Of a stretch of DNA of 64,000 nucleotides, positions 59,512 to 64,000 are shown piece by piece (within the stretch, counting starts at the first letter, position 1; each line of letters opens with the position of its first letter). The stretch is from Sulfurospirillum halorespirans DSM 13726. GTDB taxonomy: Bacteria > Campylobacterota > Campylobacteria > Campylobacterales > Sulfurospirillaceae. The notes under the pieces are model-generated. The model saw only the letters and a program-made list of their open reading frames with translations. It ran no database searches and was not told the DNA's origin. The translations under genes were made by a program, and so were the position numbers. The DNA lies in NCBI RefSeq assembly GCF_001723605.1, contig NZ_CP017111.1:2480001-2544000 (forward strand), read 5' to 3'.

Positions 59512-61197
59512 TTACGAGACAACACTCTGATTTCGTCCTTTTCGTTTGGCTTCGTAAAGATTTTGGTCGGCTTTTTCGTAGAGGCTCTCAAAGGTGGCTC
59601 CCATTTTATTGAAAACACCACCGATGCTAACGGTGAGCGAAAAGGACTCGCCCTGCGTGCCTTGCAGAGACAAAGCTTCTACTTTGGTGCGAAATTTTTC
59701 TGCACTGTGTTGGAGCTGTTCGAGCGTTTCGCATGAGAGAATCATCACAAACTCTTCGCCACCGATTCGCCCGATCACGTCTGTTCCACGTGCATTGAGG
59801 GTTAAGACATTGGAAAACGCCTTCAAAACTTCATCGCCAATGGGATGTCCGTACGTGTCATTGACGCGCTTGAAATGATCCAGATCAAACAGCAAAAGTC
59901 CTTGCACGTGGGAATGAAACTTCTCTTCAAGCAGTGTTAAGATGCCACTACGATTGAGAAGTGAGGTCAAAGGATCGAGCATCGCCTTTTTTTGAAGTGT
60001 TTGGAGCTGTTCGTTGAAACTCGAAACATCCGTCAGCGTAATGAGGCGTTTATTTTGAAAGAGCGGTTTGGTGTTGATGATGAAGAAAAAAGGGCGCTCC
60101 AAGAGGCTAATCTTAATCGTTTCATGATTTTGAGCATGTAACAATGGGGCAAACAGCGCTTCTTGCTGCGTGCTAAGGCGCTCTTGGGCGCTTCCAAATA
60201 TCTTTTTAAACGCGTCATTGACTTTGAGAATTTTTTCATGGTCAATGACCAAGAGCGCGTGTTGCCATGAGTCGATAATCGTTTGTAAAAAATTGCGCTC
60301 CTCTTCCAAGAGTGCTTCTTTCGCTCCCAGCTCTTTTTTCTGGTATGTTTCAATCTCGCCAAGCATGGCATTGATCCACAAAACCATCGTTCCAAGCTCA
60401 TCATTGCTTTTACATGTAATCCTTAAACTCATATTATTGGGGCTGGATTTGAGGGTTTGAATCTGCTGTGAAATATGCCGAATGGTTGAGAGCACTAAGC
60501 GATCCAGTAGGACGTAAAAAAGAGCCAAAATAATCGCTAAAATCGAGATGAAATAAGCCATACTTTTGTACAAATCCTCTTTCATAAAAGCAAAAATACC
60601 ACGATCAAACGTCACTTTTACGTAGAGCGATGCGGTAAAAGGGATGTAAATATCGGTAAAACTACCACTTTTATGCGTTAAATAACGCTGCTCACGGTCT
60701 TCAAAAAAGAGCGTTGATGAGGGCAAAGAGAGTGACGCATCCAATGGGACAAATTGCACACTTCCTTGAAGAAATTCGCTAAAGCGTTTGGCTAACACCT
60801 CATCCACAAAAAAGATTTTGCCGCCATAAAGCGGTGCCTGGGCTGATCCAATGAGGGTAAAAAGGGCGTATTTTCTCGTGTCATTGTGAACATTAAGCAG
60901 CGCAAAAGGTTCTTTTTGAAGCGTAGAAACCAGTAAGTCTGTGTCGATGTCCATCGCTTCGTTGCTCTGTTTTGAATCAATCACCACATCCAAGTGAGCG
61001 GTCGTACTATTTTTAAGATCAACCTTCTTTTCATCCCAAAACTCTTTTAACATGTAAAACGCGCGAAACGCTTCATTGCGTGCCCACATCTGTTCAAGAT
61101 TGTTGTATTTCTCGATGTTTTGCGCTAAAAAGATCAGCAGTAATGCGAGCAAAGGAAGGGCAATCGCGACAATCAACCATAATGCCTTTTTTCTCAA
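59512..61197 (-). CDS. Membrane diguanylate cyclase (HAMP-PAS-GGDEF)
   Basis: The 561-residue protein has an N-terminal helix (LWLIVAIALPLLALLLIFLA), a periplasmic sensor, a second helix (AYFISILAIILALFYVLLD), a HAMP segment, a PAS-like region (FLQTIIDSWQHALLVIDHEK) and a GGDEF domain. The catalytic motif is GGEEF. An RxxD inhibitory site (RGTD) precedes it by 5 residues, so c-di-GMP synthesis with product feedback is expected. It ends the EAL/FTR1-domain-like/GGDEF operon and overlaps the preceding gene as ATGA. Confidence 0.9.
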   Translation of the reverse strand: MRKKALWLIVAIALPLLALLLIFLAQNIEKYNNLEQMWARNEAFRAFYMLKEFWDEKKVDLKNSTTAHLDVVIDSKQSNEAMDIDTDLLVSTLQKEPFALLNVHNDTRKYALFTLIGSAQAPLYGGKIFFVDEVLAKRFSEFLQGSVQFVPLDASLSLPSSTLFFEDREQRYLTHKSGSFTDIYIPFTASLYVKVTFDRGIFAFMKEDLYKSMAYFISILAIILALFYVLLDRLVLSTIRHISQQIQTLKSSPNNMSLRITCKSNDELGTMVLWINAMLGEIETYQKKELGAKEALLEEERNFLQTIIDSWQHALLVIDHEKILKVNDAFKKIFGSAQERLSTQQEALFAPLLHAQNHETIKISLLERPFFFIINTKPLFQNKRLITLTDVSSFNEQLQTLQKKAMLDPLTSLLNRSGILTLLEEKFHSHVQGLLLFDLDHFKRVNDTYGHPIGDEVLKAFSNVLTLNARGTDVIGRIGGEEFVMILSCETLEQLQHSAEKFRTKVEALSLQGTQGESFSLTVSIGGVFNKMGATFESLYEKADQNLYEAKRKGRNQSVVS

Positions 61198-62009
61198 TCC
61201 CTATTCCTCTGCTTTTTCAGCAAAAACCATCCACCCGTGGGAATCAGCAAAACAAGAGCACTCATCAGCCATTGCAGTAACGGAATGCGCTTTTGGTGAG
61301 AAACGCTGCGTGTTGAAGAGAGCTCTTTGGGCGTCAGCAAGGAAGAGAGCTCCTTCAAATCAGCCTCAATCTCGTGGGTGTAATTCACAAGCGTTGCGGT
61401 GGTTTCACCTTTTTTCATCATCTCGGAGAGCACTCTAAAACGCTGTTCTGCTTTGAGCTTACGATCTTCATTCAGCGCTAAAATCGCCTCTTCCATACCG
61501 CTATTTTCAAAAATATCAAAATAGATTGATTGCACTTTGGAGGTCGCTTGTTTTAGCTCTTTGTGTTGATACAGCGCAATAGCACTCAAAAGAGCCTCGT
61601 TAATCTCTTGCGTCACCAGATGCCAATTTTTGACCGACGCGCGTTTTGTAAGCGGTGAAAGTGCGGGTAAAATGAGACGAATGCTCTCTTGTAAAGTCTG
61701 CATTTCAGCGCCAATAAGATTCAGTTGATGCGGCTTTTCTATCAGCAGTTCTAGGTTTAAAAACTTCTCTTCGATGGCATTTGCCTCTTCAAAAGAGCGC
61801 TCTTTTTCGATTTGGCTTTTAAGCCCAGAATTACGGTAACCATGGTAGAGGGCAAATTTAAGCTCCTCTTTGGCATGTTTGCTGTCGCCTATTTTATATA
61901 GATTGAGTGCTTTTTCGAGATCATTTTGAATAAGCTCCATCACAAAATCATTGGAAGATGCGTGCAAGAATGTCATGAAAAAAACAAGCAATAAAAACAG
62001 TTTTTGCAT
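61194..62009 (-). CDS. Exported helical protein resembling the FTR1 periplasmic domain
   Basis: The 271-residue protein has a leader (about 1-17), helical repeats with short acidic motifs (VQSIYFDIFENSGMEEAIL, FEEANAIEEKFLNLELLIEKP) and a C-terminal membrane helix (LLQWLMSALVLLIPTGGWFLL). The IYFDIFENSGMEE segment is close to the extracytoplasmic helical region of FTR1-type iron permeases, but the permease part is absent. A periplasmic iron-binding or signal-input role for the adjacent GGDEF protein is a reasonable inference. It overlaps the GGDEF gene by 4 bp and lies 15 bp after the EAL gene. Confidence 0.6.
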   Translation of the reverse strand: MQKLFLLLVFFMTFLHASSNDFVMELIQNDLEKALNLYKIGDSKHAKEELKFALYHGYRNSGLKSQIEKERSFEEANAIEEKFLNLELLIEKPHQLNLIGAEMQTLQESIRLILPALSPLTKRASVKNWHLVTQEINEALLSAIALYQHKELKQATSKVQSIYFDIFENSGMEEAILALNEDRKLKAEQRFRVLSEMMKKGETTATLVNYTHEIEADLKELSSLLTPKELSSTRSVSHQKRIPLLQWLMSALVLLIPTGGWFLLKKQRNRD

Positions 62010-62024
62010 GAGCGTTTAACCTTT

Positions 62025-62768
62025 TTAGGAGCGTTTTTGGCTACTGATATTTAAGTGTTTAAAGATGTACCCTTGTACAAAATCAACCCCCAATGCCCTA
62101 GCCATCGTAAAATCCTCTTCTTTCTCAACCCCTTCTAGGATGCTTTTTTTACCCTGCGCTTTTGCAAAGCTCAAAAACCCTTTGAGGATCTCTTGGTAAT
62201 CCACGCACGCCTTGATTTTTAAAAGCCATGTCCGATCAAATTTTAAAAACTGCGCACGCTTCGTTAAATCAAAGCAAAAAGGCTTTTGATCGTTGCCAAT
62301 GTCATCTTGTGCGATGGGAATGCCACTTTTTTGAATCTCATCCAAGCAATACGACAGAAGTGAAACCTGCATATCGCCCGTATTTTCAGTCACTTCGATG
62401 CAGAGATTTTGAATATCGCGAAAGAGCGTATGCCAATACCGAATCTTATCGCTATCGCTGAAATTATGAGGGTCAATGTTGACAAAAAGCATACCCTCAC
62501 GAGGGCGATGCGCTAGTTGCATGATTTTAAGCGCCCGCTCCAAATGAAAGAAAAGTTCGTTCTCTTTGTGCGCAATCTCTAAAATAGGCATGGGAGGAAT
62601 CTGCTTGCCATTGATGACAAAACGGGCGAGTGCTTCATAGCCGAAAATATCGCCATTGTTCATATCGATAATGGGTTCATATTCGACCCAAAAACTCTGC
62701 GTATCGATAATTTTGCAGATGTCATCGTAATTGAGAAGATGCTCATGCGAGAGGGTTGGAAGAGACAT
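62025..62768 (-). CDS. EAL-domain c-di-GMP phosphodiesterase
   Basis: The 247-residue cytoplasmic protein is a free-standing EAL domain with most catalytic residues in place: YEALAR (EAL), FVNIDPHNF, CIEVTENTG, IAQDDIGND (the usual DDFG read as DDIG), LKFDRTWL, ILEGVEKEED and VQGYIFKHL. It is probably active. It is the first gene of an operon that ends in a diguanylate cyclase, so opposing enzymes are co-expressed. Confidence 0.87.
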   Translation of the reverse strand: MSLPTLSHEHLLNYDDICKIIDTQSFWVEYEPIIDMNNGDIFGYEALARFVINGKQIPPMPILEIAHKENELFFHLERALKIMQLAHRPREGMLFVNIDPHNFSDSDKIRYWHTLFRDIQNLCIEVTENTGDMQVSLLSYCLDEIQKSGIPIAQDDIGNDQKPFCFDLTKRAQFLKFDRTWLLKIKACVDYQEILKGFLSFAKAQGKKSILEGVEKEEDFTMARALGVDFVQGYIFKHLNISSQKRS

Positions 62769-62832
62769 ATCAAAAACCTTTAGTAGCGAAACGTAAGGTC
62801 ATAATGCACGTTATGACCTTACATGTAAACGC

Positions 62833-63144
62833 TTATTTTTCTAAAATACAACCGCCGTTTGGATTGTATTTTTTACAGAGTTCACAAAAAACTGAGCTTT
62901 CACTTCGTTTCGCGCAGATAAACTCTATCGCTTTACGCTTGGCTTCATTTTTGAACTTATTCATCGCGTTGTGATTTAAAAAGTTGGTAAGCATGATCAC
63001 CAAGGTGACATCCTGAGGAATCTCTTTTTTAACCACGGAAGGGTTTCGCGCATCCCAATGCGTGACTTTCTCAAAAGAGAAATCTTGCAAAACAGACGTT
63101 ATTGAATCAATTTTATCTCCACCTATGACAAGAACCGCTGACAT
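62833..63144 (-). CDS. DUF2325-family protein
   Basis: The 103-residue protein begins SAVLVIGGDKIDSITSVLQDFSF and contains VTLVIMLTNFLNHNAMNKFKNEAKRK, the DUF2325 core. A cysteine-rich tail follows (FCELCKKYNPNGGCILEK) that may bind a metal. The family function is not established. It lies beside a Fur-box-like site at 63157 and is divergent to the PhnD-like gene, which suggests iron control. A TTACATGTAA lies between it and the EAL gene. Confidence 0.78.
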   Translation of the reverse strand: MSAVLVIGGDKIDSITSVLQDFSFEKVTHWDARNPSVVKKEIPQDVTLVIMLTNFLNHNAMNKFKNEAKRKAIEFICAKRSESSVFCELCKKYNPNGGCILEK

Positions 63145-63156
63145 AACTTCTCCTTT

Positions 63157-63173
63157 TTGATAATTGTTATTAA
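63157..63173. promoter_or_regulatory. Fur-box-like site upstream of DUF2325 and PhnD-like genes
   Basis: TTGATAATTGTTATTAA lies 12 bp before the DUF2325 start. A second partial site (ATTTATTATCATTATTT) lies at 63214-63230 on the PhnD-like side. Confidence 0.55.
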
Positions 63174-63302
63174 AATAATAGACTAATAAAGCTTAATTTT
63201 ACATAACTTTGAGATTTATTATCATTATTTCTATGTAATCATTTTGTAATGCACCCGTAGTAAAGTAATTTCTATATTTTTTAAAACAAGGAGTGTTCTA
63301 TT

Positions 63303-64000
63303 ATGAGACGTTTTATGCACCTAATTTTAGCATCAGTACTATGTTCGAGCCTAGCATGGGCAGAGTTTAAACTGGATTCGCGTTATGAAGATAAAGACGG
63401 AGACATGGTAGCCGACACTCCCAAAGAAGCTTCAAAACTCATAGATCCCTCCACACTGATTTTTGCGTATACACCTGTGGAAGACCCTGCTGTTTATGTT
63501 GAAGTATGGGCGGAGTTTTTAAAGCATATGGAAAAAGTGACCGGCAAAAAAGTCCAATTTTTTCCCGTTCAGTCTAATGCGGCACAAATCGAAGCGATGC
63601 GAGCAGGACGCTTACATGTAGCAGGATTTAACACAGGTTCTAACCCCATTGCCGTTGCGTGCGCAGGGTTCAAACCTTTTACAATGATGGCAGCCAATGA
63701 CAACTCTTACGGTTACGAGATGGAAATCATTACCTATCCAGGATCGGGCATTACAAAAGTGGAAGATATTAAAGGTAAAAAACTCGCCTTTACATCTCAA
63801 ACCTCTAACTCAGGCTATAAAGCACCCTCAGCAATTCTAAAAGCGGAATTTCATATGGAAGCAGAAAAAGATTTTGAACCCGTTTTTTCAGGCAAACATG
63901 ACAATTCCATCTTGGGTGTTGCCAATAAAGATTATCCAGCTGCATCGATTGCCAACTCTGTTTTGGTGCGTATGCTAGAGCGAAATGTGATTAAAAAAGA
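63303..64000 (+). CDS. PhnD-like substrate-binding protein (truncated by window end)
   Basis: ATG 63303 follows AAGGAG. The leader is about 19 residues (MRRFMHLILASVLCSSLAWA). The mature part shows the phosphate/phosphite/phosphonate binding family pattern: a first strand with TLIFAYTPVEDP, AEFLKHMEKVTGKKVQFFPVQS, EAMRAGRLHVAGFNTGSN, and ITKVEDIKGKKLAFTSQTSNSGY. About 233 residues are visible before the end. The binding residues are not recognisable enough to name the ligand, and the Fur-box-like sites upstream suggest a role tied to iron supply. Confidence 0.85.
   Translation, partial: MRRFMHLILASVLCSSLAWAEFKLDSRYEDKDGDMVADTPKEASKLIDPSTLIFAYTPVEDPAVYVEVWAEFLKHMEKVTGKKVQFFPVQSNAAQIEAMRAGRLHVAGFNTGSNPIAVACAGFKPFTMMAANDNSYGYEMEIITYPGSGITKVEDIKGKKLAFTSQTSNSGYKAPSAILKAEFHMEAEKDFEPVFSGKHDNSILGVANKDYPAASIANSVLVRMLERNVIKK

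Larger units (their letters stand above)
6741..62828. repeat. TTACATGTAA palindrome, 30 dispersed copies
   Basis: Exact copies start at 6741, 7009, 7520, 9439, 11205, 15431, 23099, 23648, 24425, 26384, 28229, 31057, 31625, 32369, 32848, 32981, 36379, 39019, 39694, 40045, 42747, 44648, 45441, 49350, 50407, 53004, 56636, 58532, 60410 and 62819. Most are extended by T on the left and A on the right. In genes it is read as LHV(K/N/S/T) or (F/L/I)TC(K/N), and once as a stop codon. Near variants lie at 59404, 61050 and 63612. Confidence 0.95.

Noticed and set aside
6741-62828. TTACATGTAA as a transcription terminator or single-regulator operator
   Set aside because: The stem is too short for a terminator, most copies lie deep in coding sequence, and no link with gene starts or ends is seen.

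Overview
The window looks like chromosomal DNA of a Campylobacterota (epsilonproteobacterial) organism, most like Sulfurospirillum or a close relative. I infer this from the moderately AT-rich sequence, the soxCD-X-YZ sulfur-oxidation genes, the Campylobacter/Helicobacter-like Fur, TonB/ExbBD and Feo proteins, and the gene style. No rRNA, tRNA, CRISPR array or insertion sequence was seen.

Layout. (1) 0-6.5 kb: a minus-strand sulfur-oxidation operon (ccdA/soxV-like, soxW-like thioredoxin, a periplasmic pentapeptide-repeat protein, an alpha/beta hydrolase, soxC, soxD, soxX, soxY, soxZ), ending in a 97-bp tandem repeat. (2) 6.7-9.3 kb: dgt, a transglutaminase-like protein and a DUF350 membrane protein. 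(3) 9.3-15 kb: an accessory, defence-island-like block on the minus strand. It holds two adjacent genes with in-frame internal deletions (a DUF2779 remnant and a RhuM remnant), an intact RhuM protein, an ATGA-coupled pair of an unrecognised membrane protein and an NdpA-type nucleoid-associated protein, and an ASCH plus GNAT/PUA-like pair. (4) 15-19.2 kb: a DUF6471 regulator divergent from a PspA/YqiJ/YqiK-flotillin membrane-stress operon. The module is bracketed by two directly repeated structured elements. (5) 19.2-20 kb: a cytidylate-kinase-like gene.

(6) 20-64 kb is almost entirely iron homeostasis. A ferrosome-like operon (HMA-like protein, ferritin-like protein, three small glycine-rich membrane proteins, a P1B ATPase with an SCA motif) sits beside a porin-fur operon. 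It is followed by a TonB receptor/PepSY operon, a two-component system, feoA-feoB with a 39-residue Cys-rich companion, a FecI/FecR/TonB-receptor/esterase cluster, a second TonB receptor, and exbB-exbD-tonB. Next come a CDF exporter, mntP, two MFS proteins, a YbtP/YbtQ-like pair of ABC half-transporters, two more TonB receptors, and two PchR/YbtA-like AraC regulators. The end holds an EAL / FTR1-domain-like / GGDEF operon, a DUF2325 protein and a truncated PhnD-like binding protein. At least twelve 17-bp Fur-box-like sites, near ATGATANNNGTTATCAT, lie in front of these units, so most of the region is probably one Fur regulon: uptake under starvation, and storage or efflux in the ferrosome-like operon.

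The most unusual signal is not a gene. The 10-bp palindrome TTACATGTAA occurs 30 times in 64 kb, against well under one expected. It is used in all reading frames, including as a stop codon, and is absent from the sox block and the NdpA/GNAT block. It behaves like a highly iterated palindrome or an uptake-type genome signature.
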